Below are positions 45,783-53,211 of a stretch of 59,572 nt of DNA, piece after piece (position 1 is the stretch's first letter; every line of letters starts with the position of its first letter). The notes beneath the pieces were generated by a model. It was not told the DNA's origin, did no database searches, and saw nothing but the letters and a program-made list of their open reading frames with translations. Origin of the DNA: Prevotella sp. (GTDB lineage Bacteria; Bacteroidota; Bacteroidia; Bacteroidales; Bacteroidaceae); the NCBI GenBank assembly GCA_022775985.1, contig JALFIM010000137.1:1-59572 (forward strand). Direction: 5' to 3'. Position numbers and translations under genes: made by a program.

Positions 45783-45818
45783 TCCCGACAAGGTTTGCAC
45801 CCTGTCGGGATTTTTTTT
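45783..45818 (+). terminator. Rho-independent terminator of hicAB
   Basis: TCCCGACA (45783-45790) pairs with TGTCGGGA (45803-45810), followed by eight T. Confidence 0.85.
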
Positions 45819-45840
45819 GTTTGTCATTCATTCGAGTCCA

Positions 45841-45920
45841 AATTGCACTGCGTTTCGGGCCGAATCGCAGTCTGAAACGAGCTGTTTCGCCGTGTGAAAT
45901 AGGCCGTTTCGCAACGTATT
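45841..45920. repeat. Diverged relative of the 11.3-kb hairpin repeat
   Basis: The words GGGCCGAATCGCAGT, GTTTCGCCGTGTGAAAT and AGGCCGTTTCGCAACG repeat the vocabulary of 11314-11390 (TTTCGCAGTGTGAAA, GGCCGAATTGCG, ATAGGCCGTTT). It lies between hicAB and the insertion sequence. Confidence 0.45.
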
Positions 45921-45981
45921 GTGTGTCACAGTATTACGAAGGAGGCTCTTATACGCCATGTCATGCTGCCACCTGACTTCG

Positions 45982-47538
45982 TCATTGCGTCACCCAAAAG
46001 TCTTCGTCGAAGAGTTTGGCGATGCGCTGATGCCTTGCCATCAGCATGGTTTTGGTGTAAACATCCCTGTTTAATGGGAGCTTGATTTGTATTGTGGTGA
46101 TGGTCTTGGCCAATGCGAGCACCTTGTCGACGCTCATCTTGATGCCTGATACCCTCAGCATGCGTTCCAGTTCCTTGTAGACTTTCAGCGCCACGAAGCA
46201 GATGCACACATGGGCCTCGATGCGCTTGCGTGTGAAGTGGAACATCGGGCGTATCTCTATCTTCGATTTGGCTATGCGGAAGGCGCGTTCCACGTGCCAT
46301 AGGTTGTGGTATGCCGAATAGACTTGCTCCATAGGTATGGCCGTATTGGTCAGATAGCCTTTTAGCCCGTCCCAACGGGCGTCGTCGGCGATGCGTTCAT
46401 AGTCTATGGTCACTTTCACCTCTCCGTTCATGGCGAGGAACTTGTTGTATCCCCGCTTGTTGATGTTGTCTTTGGTGAGCGTACCCCGCCTGTAGGCTTT
46501 CTCGAGGCGGCGGATGCCTTTCTCGCGGTTGTATGCGTCCTTGCGGGCGCGGTCGTCGGTATATCCGACCAGCAGCCGGCGTCCTCCGCCCTTGTCGTAT
46601 TCCGCCATCTGGCGGTCGGCTTTAGGCTGGCTCAGTATCCACCGCTTGATCTCTGCGCTTTCGTTCTTTATTTTCGCGCCTATTATATATTTGTAGCCCT
46701 GAGACTCAAGTTCAGCGATGTTGGAGTTATTCATCAGACCGGAGTCTGCCACTACCACAAAATCATCAATGCCATACTTGCTCACAAAAGCGTTTATCGT
46801 CGGCAGCATCGTGTGCCCCTCATACTTGTTGCCCTCATGGATGCAATATGCCAACGGATAGCCTCCGAGGCTTACGAGCAGCCCGAGGATAATCTGAGGG
46901 TTGCTGTGGCGACCTTCTTTAGAAAAGCCCGTCCTGCGGAGCTCGTCCTCATAGTCCGCCTCAAAGTAAAGTGAGGTGACGTCGTAGAACAGCACCCCGA
47001 TGTTTCCCCCGAACAGTTTGGCCGTGTGGCGCACGCTGATGTCCTGCACCAACTCATGCTGGTGGTCGCTCAGCCTGTCGAGATAGCGGTATATCTTTGA
47101 CAAGTCAACGTCATCGTCAAAGTGATTCTTCAGATATTCCACAGTGGCAGCCTTGCTCGCAGGATATGCCAGACGCGCCTTCACGAGCTTGCGGAACACA
47201 TCATCATCTATGCGGTTGAAGCCAATGCGGTCAAAAGTCCGGTCAAGAATCAAGTCGCAGCCGTTTAGGAGAATATTCTCAACCTGAGACAGCACACGGG
47301 ACACTTCTTCACGTTCACGCTCACAAGCCTCCCGTTCTTCACCGAACAAATCGAGCCGAGGCTGGCGGCGTGCTTCTTCCTTCGAAATCCACTCTTTAGC
47401 CTTGAGGACGAGATTGTCAACTTCTGCTTCGCCATGTGCAACGCCAATGGTAGCAAGTTCCTTCATCCTGCCACCGACTTTTTCCACAACTATGACTCCA
47501 ACGTTGCCTGAACGATGCTTTTTCTTCCTTACAAACAT
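45982..47538 (-). CDS. IS1634-family transposase
   Basis: A 518-residue DDE transposase when started at MFVRKKKHRSG (ATG 47538). The open frame begins 14 codons earlier, but that part forms the leader hairpin and overlaps the promoter. RNase H-like core: first Asp in 'GVLFYDVTSLYFEA', second in 'FVVVADSGLMNNSNI', and Glu in the late 'YHNLWHVERAFRIAKSKIEIRPMFH' (YREK-like) block. The gene looks intact, so the element may be active. Confidence 0.9.
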   Translation of the reverse strand: MFVRKKKHRSGNVGVIVVEKVGGRMKELATIGVAHGEAEVDNLVLKAKEWISKEEARRQPRLDLFGEEREACEREREEVSRVLSQVENILLNGCDLILDRTFDRIGFNRIDDDVFRKLVKARLAYPASKAATVEYLKNHFDDDVDLSKIYRYLDRLSDHQHELVQDISVRHTAKLFGGNIGVLFYDVTSLYFEADYEDELRRTGFSKEGRHSNPQIILGLLVSLGGYPLAYCIHEGNKYEGHTMLPTINAFVSKYGIDDFVVVADSGLMNNSNIAELESQGYKYIIGAKIKNESAEIKRWILSQPKADRQMAEYDKGGGRRLLVGYTDDRARKDAYNREKGIRRLEKAYRRGTLTKDNINKRGYNKFLAMNGEVKVTIDYERIADDARWDGLKGYLTNTAIPMEQVYSAYHNLWHVERAFRIAKSKIEIRPMFHFTRKRIEAHVCICFVALKVYKELERMLRVSGIKMSVDKVLALAKTITTIQIKLPLNRDVYTKTMLMARHQRIAKLFDEDFWVTQ

Positions 47539-47576
47539 AGTTAAAAAACCTTTTGCGTCACCCATATTCGGGTGAC

Positions 47577-47584
47577 GCAAAATT
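47577..47584 (-). promoter_or_regulatory. -7 promoter box of the transposase
   Basis: TAATTTTG on the minus strand. Transcription would start near 47570, so the transcript begins with the GCGTCACCC hairpin (47554-47577), which may limit translation of transposase. Confidence 0.45.
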
Positions 47585-47638
47585 ACAACTATTTGTCAGT
47601 CAACACAATAAAAAATCGTCACTTTTTGAGTGACGAAG

Positions 47639-50600
47639 TCAGGAGCCCTTATCGACCAAGTTCAATATGAGTTCCTTGTGAACAGCCGTCAGCGCAAACA
47701 CAAATTGCACTTTGCCGGGATTGAACCGGTCTTTGGGTGTCTTGCCGAAACGCACCTCTTTGAGTACTGCCATTACATGATGCAGGTTCTCATCAACTGG
47801 CAGCGCATCCAGTATATTGTGATACCCTTGGCCAATATAAGCCTCAGATATGGCTTCCATCAGCTGCTTGCGCTGCTGCGACTTCGCGTCGAGAGCTTTC
47901 TTTTCGCGAGCCTCCAAATCTTCATAATCCTTATTGTAAGCCTGCAACTTACGGAATATCCTATCTCTTTGGTTCGTTTTCGAGCCGTAGAACGGCTGCG
48001 CATCCCATAGTCCTTCGGGACGTTGAGCCATCGTAAGCATCTCACGCGCCTTTTTATCGTCAACGCCATATTTGAGCAACACCATTAGCGTTGTCTCAAA
48101 TAATTTTTCCCTTCGGGCCTTAGCCTTGTCGCGAATTGCGCTTCGCTCGGTTCGGAAGAACTTTTCAATCTCCTTCTGCAGTTCGTGAGATTTATACAGC
48201 CTCCGACAGTATGGTGAGTTATCCGCTGCATCAAAGCATTTCTGCAATGTCGCTGCATCGTAGGGGTATGTACGATGCCGGCATCGGAATGTCGTGAGCA
48301 TTGACGCGCCACCAAGGGCATCGTCATTTATCGGAGCCGTTAATAGTTCCTCTCTGACAAATTCGGCCTCAAAGTCGCGGTATTCGCGTTCAAGATCCCA
48401 CTGGTTGATGCGGCGCAATTCTTGCTCCATATTCTGATAAGCGCCGAAGACTTCGTCGATAATCTCCTGTTGCGCGGCAACACTCAACATCGCCACGCGA
48501 GCAAGCAACTGGCTCGCGGTAGTCTTCGCTTTCAGTCCGAGGACAAACGCAAGTTCGGGATTGGCGCTGAGATATTCCTGTGCCACGACATTGCCGTACT
48601 TGTTTGTTATGTCAATGAAGTCGGCCTGTCGTTTGTCCTGATCCTGGTTGGCGGTCGTATTGGCACTGAGGGAGCGGAGCTTTGCCCTCAGCATCATATT
48701 CAATCGCTTCTCCGAAGGGATGGCAGTGATGATGTACTCGTAGAGTGGCGGCAGCCCTTCGACCTGCCCGGTACGATTGATTCGACCGCGCTTCTGAAGG
48801 TCGATGTTCACGTCGAGGTCATTTTGAACTATCAGCATCTTTCGCTGACGCACTTCTTGCTCCGGCACTTCAACCGTCGCCACGGCATGAGCACTTGCGC
48901 CGATTGCGCCGCAAGCGTTAATTAGAATGACATCTAACTTATTGTTTTGAAAATCATTATAGATATGATTGGAATGTCGTTTCTTCCTCGGAGTAACCGT
49001 GGCATTTACAAATTCATCATCTCCTTCGGGCGAAAGATATTCCAATTGCCGTGCACGACCCGTACATTCCTCGAAGCGGATATGACGCGATACTCCTTTG
49101 GTGTCGGTAAAACTCTCCTGCGTAATCAGTTGCCGAATGACATCTATCGGCGACAACGGCAGATGAAACACATCCTCGGATATTCCCTCACGAATTTGTT
49201 GGGAGTAGTTTCTTATATCTTCCTGCTTGATTTGAAGCTCGCTCGGGTCGGCGACATCCGAAATATCCAACTCAAAGATGGTTTCGTCGGGATTTTTCGG
49301 ATTACGCAGCGTTTTCTCCAACAGACGCAGCAGAATCGTAGAGAAATCACCCTTAGGACATTCGCCGAACTCGTCGAGGCTGTCGCGAAGCACACATTCA
49401 AGGGTGTCGCTCATGCCAATTACCACGCTGCGCCCCGTCTGCACCTCACGGACAGCTGCCTCGGCTACATCTCTTGCTTTCAGGGACAACAAGAGAATTT
49501 TGTTGACATAGAAAAGCTGCGCTCGCGTGGGATATGGTCGGAATATTGGGACGTCCAAGAACATAGCCTTGGCCACTAAGTCTTTGACCATATCCGACAG
49601 GTTCACCAACTCTCTGAACCAATACATCACCTTGTCAAACAGCTCGGTGTGTAATGCCAACTTGTCATCGAGGTATGTATAGACCGGCTCCGGAATACCT
49701 TCGCCGGAGTGCTCGCGCCGAATCATCTGTCCCTCTTTGGCCAATTTCGACGCTACATATTCCTGCATGGGAACGCCGCCGTTGGCAAAGGCGGCTTGCA
49801 GGGTATCGTTAGTGGCAAGCGAACTGAGTATTGTCTGACGCATGAATGTAATCAGACATTCCGGACGCTTGGCAAAAGTGGCTGAAAGGAAGACGCACTG
49901 AGTCTGTGGCGATGCCTCTAATATGGAATTGATACACTGTGTAACCACAGATATTTTTCCTGACGTAACACTGCTGCTTTTGTGCGCTTCGTCAAAAACG
50001 AACAGCACACGGTGCTTCTCGCACAGAGACGTCAGGAAATCAAGTCGCGTCATATCCTTGCGGGCATCCTTCAGCTGGGAATATGTAAGCATCACATATT
50101 CAAACCGCCCTTCGGGAATGTCGCCGACCTGATACATCATTTCCAACTCTGACTTCTTGGGCGACATATAGACCTCCTCATACTGCCTGGCATACAGCCC
50201 TGCGACTTCCTCCTCGTCAGATTCTTCTTCGGGACTCCAGATTTCGTCGGTCATTGGTGCAGTCTCTTCTTTGAGTGGCTTGTCAAAGTCCACGATTGAT
50301 ACTTTGGTGTTCAATATCAATGGCCGTGCATCCTTGATGCCGAGTGCCTTGCAATCGCGGTACATATCGCTGAACAGGGTATAACGGTCGGTAAGGAATA
50401 TTGGCAGATAACCGGCCAACATTCCATAACGTATCATGGCCGCCGCCTGTCGACCTTTGCCGATACCGGTCTGGTCGCCGATGATCACCGACTGACCGCG
50501 GGCCTCGATATTGTAGATTGCCAGGGCGACACCGTCGACCTGTTCCGCCGCCAAGGCTATCGGCAACTCATCGGGAGACATCTGTAGCCGGTTGGCGACA

Positions 50601-50743
50601 AACCCGGTGACATCACAGCCTAGTGCCTCAGCCAATTTGCCATTTGCATAATCGGTTTCATCAGCCAATTGTGTCGGTATCATCGCGCCCAACGACTGAA
50701 TACCTTCGTCAGAGATGCTTTTATATCTTACTGTTTCTTCCAT
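47639..50743 (-). CDS. Strawberry-notch-type superfamily 2 helicase, C-terminus capped by an IS
   Basis: A 1034-residue protein; the ATG at 50743 (MEETVRYK) was chosen because the operator and -7 box lie upstream of it. Helicase motifs: QVDG…IGDQTGIGKGRQ (Walker A, ~90-99), FVFDEAHKSS (motif II), LSATFAKRP (motif III), then the C-terminal RecA-like domain with 'GAIGASAHA' and 'QKRGRINRTGQ' (motif VI). This is the bacterial Sno/strawberry notch layout, often phage- or defence-associated. The stop codon TGA falls inside the inverted repeat of the IS1634-type element, so the natural C-terminus has been lost or altered. It is transcribed alone from its own regulon promoter. Confidence 0.85.
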   Translation of the reverse strand: MEETVRYKSISDEGIQSLGAMIPTQLADETDYANGKLAEALGCDVTGFVANRLQMSPDELPIALAAEQVDGVALAIYNIEARGQSVIIGDQTGIGKGRQAAAMIRYGMLAGYLPIFLTDRYTLFSDMYRDCKALGIKDARPLILNTKVSIVDFDKPLKEETAPMTDEIWSPEEESDEEEVAGLYARQYEEVYMSPKKSELEMMYQVGDIPEGRFEYVMLTYSQLKDARKDMTRLDFLTSLCEKHRVLFVFDEAHKSSSVTSGKISVVTQCINSILEASPQTQCVFLSATFAKRPECLITFMRQTILSSLATNDTLQAAFANGGVPMQEYVASKLAKEGQMIRREHSGEGIPEPVYTYLDDKLALHTELFDKVMYWFRELVNLSDMVKDLVAKAMFLDVPIFRPYPTRAQLFYVNKILLLSLKARDVAEAAVREVQTGRSVVIGMSDTLECVLRDSLDEFGECPKGDFSTILLRLLEKTLRNPKNPDETIFELDISDVADPSELQIKQEDIRNYSQQIREGISEDVFHLPLSPIDVIRQLITQESFTDTKGVSRHIRFEECTGRARQLEYLSPEGDDEFVNATVTPRKKRHSNHIYNDFQNNKLDVILINACGAIGASAHAVATVEVPEQEVRQRKMLIVQNDLDVNIDLQKRGRINRTGQVEGLPPLYEYIITAIPSEKRLNMMLRAKLRSLSANTTANQDQDKRQADFIDITNKYGNVVAQEYLSANPELAFVLGLKAKTTASQLLARVAMLSVAAQQEIIDEVFGAYQNMEQELRRINQWDLEREYRDFEAEFVREELLTAPINDDALGGASMLTTFRCRHRTYPYDAATLQKCFDAADNSPYCRRLYKSHELQKEIEKFFRTERSAIRDKAKARREKLFETTLMVLLKYGVDDKKAREMLTMAQRPEGLWDAQPFYGSKTNQRDRIFRKLQAYNKDYEDLEAREKKALDAKSQQRKQLMEAISEAYIGQGYHNILDALPVDENLHHVMAVLKEVRFGKTPKDRFNPGKVQFVFALTAVHKELILNLVDKGS

Positions 50744-50760
50744 ATTACAGATTTTCTCGG

Positions 50761-50796
50761 CAAAGATATAGCCTGGCCGTACCATTTCGTGATACA
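50761..50796 (-). promoter_or_regulatory. Regulon promoter F (helicase): operator plus -7 box
   Basis: Minus strand: operator TGTATC ACGAAAT GGTACG (50778-50796), 9-bp spacer, -7 box TATCTTTG (50761-50768), then the helicase ATG at 50743. The same layout occurs at five other promoters in the island. Confidence 0.8.
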
Positions 50797-50799
50797 GGT

Positions 50800-51663
50800 C
50801 TAATGACGATACCATTCACGATAATGTCTGCCAATATAAGGAAAGATTAGGTTTGTGGCTTTTTCCATCCACAAATCATATTTTATACATTCGAGTATTC
50901 CCGGATCTTCATCCCCCTTCACCTCTATTTCAAATCGAGCTGCGTTGCGTAGATTGACATTGGAGCTACCTTCCCTTTCCTCGCCATCCATAGAAATGTT
51001 CAAGAGTTTGTATGCCGTTTGCATATGACGCAATCTCTCTCTCCATTTTCCGTCACGTTTCAGTCTCTTTTGGTAAAAGAAATTCCAGTATCCGATACTA
51101 TACTCCAGTTTTCTCAGGATAAGCCATCTAAGCGATTGGGAATTAAAATCATCGAGGATTGTGTCGCGCCAAAAACGAAGTAGTTTGCGTTTACTACTCC
51201 TCTTATCAATATCCCACAATTCTTTTAGATGCACCCATTCGTCTTTATGAGCTTCCAGCTCGCCATTAACTTTAGGATCCATTCTTGCCCAATTCTCTTT
51301 AGAGGCATATAAAATGCAGTCGCTTCTTTCTTCCGCAGTTCTTAAGCTAAAGATTGATGACCACCACAACAAATGTGCAGCAATCTGAACGTCAGAGATT
51401 TCGTCAATCAGATCAAATGATAACTCAACCTCGCGGTCGGCAAGTTCTTCGTATGGAGCTAAACAGTTAGCAACCGCAGGTTCGGAAAAACTGTCGGTAT
51501 AAACCACCATTATTTCCTCCGTATTAAGTTTTGGGAAACTTATAATCGAATCATAGAGCCTGCGGTATAGAGGCTTAATTTCCACCGGCTCGTCATAAGC
51601 CGCTCTGATTACTTCCCAAATCTCATCAAACGAGCATTTTGAAAGATATTCTCTATAAGTCAT
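50800..51663 (-). CDS. Protein of unknown function, possible DUF6557 family (short paralogue)
   Basis: A 287-residue protein with no recognised catalytic motif. The ATG at 51663 (MTYREYLSKCSFDEIWEVI) follows the regulon promoter. Its N-terminal ~110 residues resemble those of the 358-residue protein at 53212-54288: a 'MT-x-(K/R)E-x3-K-x-x-F' start, an acidic mid-section and a tryptophan-rich hydrophobic helix (VQIAAHLLWWSSIFSL versus AELAGAILWGATFYGF). The C-terminal half is basic and rich in aromatic residues. It is monocistronic, with its stop just upstream of the helicase operator. Confidence 0.65.
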   Translation of the reverse strand: MTYREYLSKCSFDEIWEVIRAAYDEPVEIKPLYRRLYDSIISFPKLNTEEIMVVYTDSFSEPAVANCLAPYEELADREVELSFDLIDEISDVQIAAHLLWWSSIFSLRTAEERSDCILYASKENWARMDPKVNGELEAHKDEWVHLKELWDIDKRSSKRKLLRFWRDTILDDFNSQSLRWLILRKLEYSIGYWNFFYQKRLKRDGKWRERLRHMQTAYKLLNISMDGEEREGSSNVNLRNAARFEIEVKGDEDPGILECIKYDLWMEKATNLIFPYIGRHYREWYRH

Positions 51664-51692
51664 ACAGTTGATATTATTATGTGATTTTTGGG

Positions 51693-51728
51693 CAAAGGTA
51701 TGGCACAGCTGTCCCATTTCGTGATACA
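51693..51728 (-). promoter_or_regulatory. Regulon promoter E: operator plus -7 box
   Basis: Minus strand: operator TGTATC ACGAAAT GGGACA (51710-51728), 9-bp spacer, -7 box TACCTTTG (51693-51700), ATG at 51663. The first 15 bases are identical to operator F. Confidence 0.8.
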
Positions 51729-51767
51729 GCCAAAGAGATTTTTGTGTGATTCAGAAAAATTTGTGCC

Positions 51768-52490
51768 TTACAGCTCTTTACCGGCCATTAAGGTTGTTAT
51801 CCTTAACTTATCTACCGGCAGGTCATCATCGAAATGAAGTGACCATATAACGCTGATAGTGTCAGGGAGTTGGGACATCATCACAGACAGATGCGACATA
51901 TCCCCCATTTTGAGGGAGGCTTGCCTTTGACGGTTGAGGAAGATATGAACAGCAATATTTTCCACTTTATCACTTGAAATATCGTCTGTTAAGATGGACT
52001 GTGTCTTAGCGACCGCACTTTCGATACTCTCGGCTTCAACAGCCTCGACAGCAAAGCGGCCTGAGTCCCTAAGTGCGGTATCTAAATCGTTGAAGTCATA
52101 GCAGATATATCCTGTGGATATTATCGGCTGAATAATGGATTTTATGATGCTAACAAAATCGGGAAGAGCTACTTTCTTGTTGACGAGTACACTGTCGTAG
52201 CAATCGGCATCCGGATTTAGAAGAAATCCCAATGTCAGGACTCCTGCGTCGTGATATTTTTTTGCTATCTCGTTTGCAATATTTTCATTATCAGTTGCCA
52301 CCACGACAGCCATTTTGTCATCATCGGAAGGGATGCAATCATCGGGCGACTCTACTGTAAGACATTCCACACAATCGTAATGGAGCGACTTCACTCCATC
52401 AATTACTTCTGCGGCTTGTCGGCCAATCCCGACGACCTTAAAGCTGACCGGTATTCGGGCCAACTCTAATTCAAGTTCTTTTGCCGTCAT
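51768..52490 (-). CDS. FtsZ/tubulin-like protein 2 (T7-loop and C-terminal-domain half)
   Basis: A 240-residue divergent member of the FtsZ/tubulin superfamily. Residues 1-110 look like a decayed GTPase half: a 'FKVVGIG' strand remains, but the glycine-rich T1 and T4 nucleotide loops are missing. Residues 113-149 match FtsZ helix H7 and the T7 loop: 'YICYDFNDLDTAL' against the FtsZ pattern NVDFADVRTVM, keeping both acidic residues (D132, D135). The C-terminal part follows the FtsZ domain, down to 'DKLRITTLMAG' against DELRVTVVATG. ATGA overlap couples its translation to the upstream FtsZ-like gene. A partner role that completes the GTPase site of that protein is inferred. Confidence 0.72.
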   Translation of the reverse strand: MTAKELELELARIPVSFKVVGIGRQAAEVIDGVKSLHYDCVECLTVESPDDCIPSDDDKMAVVVATDNENIANEIAKKYHDAGVLTLGFLLNPDADCYDSVLVNKKVALPDFVSIIKSIIQPIISTGYICYDFNDLDTALRDSGRFAVEAVEAESIESAVAKTQSILTDDISSDKVENIAVHIFLNRQRQASLKMGDMSHLSVMMSQLPDTISVIWSLHFDDDLPVDKLRITTLMAGKEL

Positions 52491-53164
52491 AGCCCGATAT
52501 TATCAAAGAGTTCCTTCATACGGTCTGCCGAAATGCCAGGATATGCATCACCGATGATGCTAACTACCGGCATCCCGTCTATACGACACGCTTCAGGTAC
52601 AACGTCGTTATCTGACACTTTGGGAAGCTCCTCTAATGAGTTGCCATTCAGAGCCGAAACGACTGTGTCGATTAAGGGCTTATCCATATCATCAAGCCCC
52701 AGCGTGTCAATCTCTTTCAGCCTCTCGTTATTCTGCTGAACAGCGACATTCGAGGCTGCGATTAACTGCTGCCGAGCAACTGCGGCTCGTTTGTTCACTT
52801 GTTGCCCTTCAAAGGCTGAGGGCATAGTGAAAAACGCTGAGACGAACTTCCCCTGCAGTCTTGCGTTGAGCGCGACTAACGGAGCATACTTGCTTCCGGT
52901 CATACCGCCGAGCGTTGCACAAATGATGACATTGTCCGTCGCTTTGCCGACAACGTCATTAACCAGTTCCACATCATCAGATTTTACATCCTTCTGAAGT
53001 TTTTCAAGAAGAAAACTTTCATCGGCAATGGATGAATTTCTCTCTAAAGAGTCAGCATCCGTGTCGCACACGATGACTCGCGCATCCGGGAAGGTGTAGG
53101 CGGCGATTAAGCCTGCGGCCACATTGTAGCCTCCATTCCCGATTGAGATAATAGTTTCGCTCAT
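52487..53164 (-). CDS. FtsZ/tubulin-like protein 1 (GTP-binding half)
   Basis: A 225-residue protein starting at ATG 53164; the longer frame crosses the promoter. It follows the FtsZ GTPase domain in order: 'ISIGNGGYNVA' (T1, 7-16), 'VCDTDADSL' (T3 region, 32-40), 'CATLGGMTGSKYAPLVA' (T4, 82-98; FtsZ has GGGTGTGAAPVVA), 'FFTMPSAFEGQQVNKRAAVARQQL' (111-134; FtsZ KPFxFEGxxR). It ends before a T7 loop or C-terminal domain can be seen, which are present in the next gene. It probably binds nucleotide; the altered T4 glycines may change specificity. It is first of a two-gene unit. Confidence 0.75.
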   Translation of the reverse strand: MSETIISIGNGGYNVAAGLIAAYTFPDARVIVCDTDADSLERNSSIADESFLLEKLQKDVKSDDVELVNDVVGKATDNVIICATLGGMTGSKYAPLVALNARLQGKFVSAFFTMPSAFEGQQVNKRAAVARQQLIAASNVAVQQNNERLKEIDTLGLDDMDKPLIDTVVSALNGNSLEELPKVSDNDVVPEACRIDGMPVVSIIGDAYPGISADRMKELFDNIGL

Positions 53165-53211
53165 AATGATTTTGAAATTAACATTTGTAGTGGTCGTATA
53201 AGTTGCAACCG

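Larger units (their letters stand above)
45972..47643 (-). mobile_element. IS1634-type insertion sequence (IS4 superfamily)
   Basis: A 1.67-kb element bounded by inverted ends CCTGACTTCGTCA (45972-45984) and TGACGAAGTCAGG (47631-47643), a perfect 13-bp match. It carries one transposase gene whose stop codon lies inside the left repeat. Flanks (…GCTGCCA | AGCCCTT…) show no target-site duplication. A hairpin GCGTCACCC/GGGTGACGC sits between promoter and transposase start. Confidence 0.88.

Noticed and set aside
45926..46375. Minus-strand frame at the left end of the insertion sequence
   Set aside because: It is a shadow frame within the transposase gene and runs out of the element across the inverted repeat.
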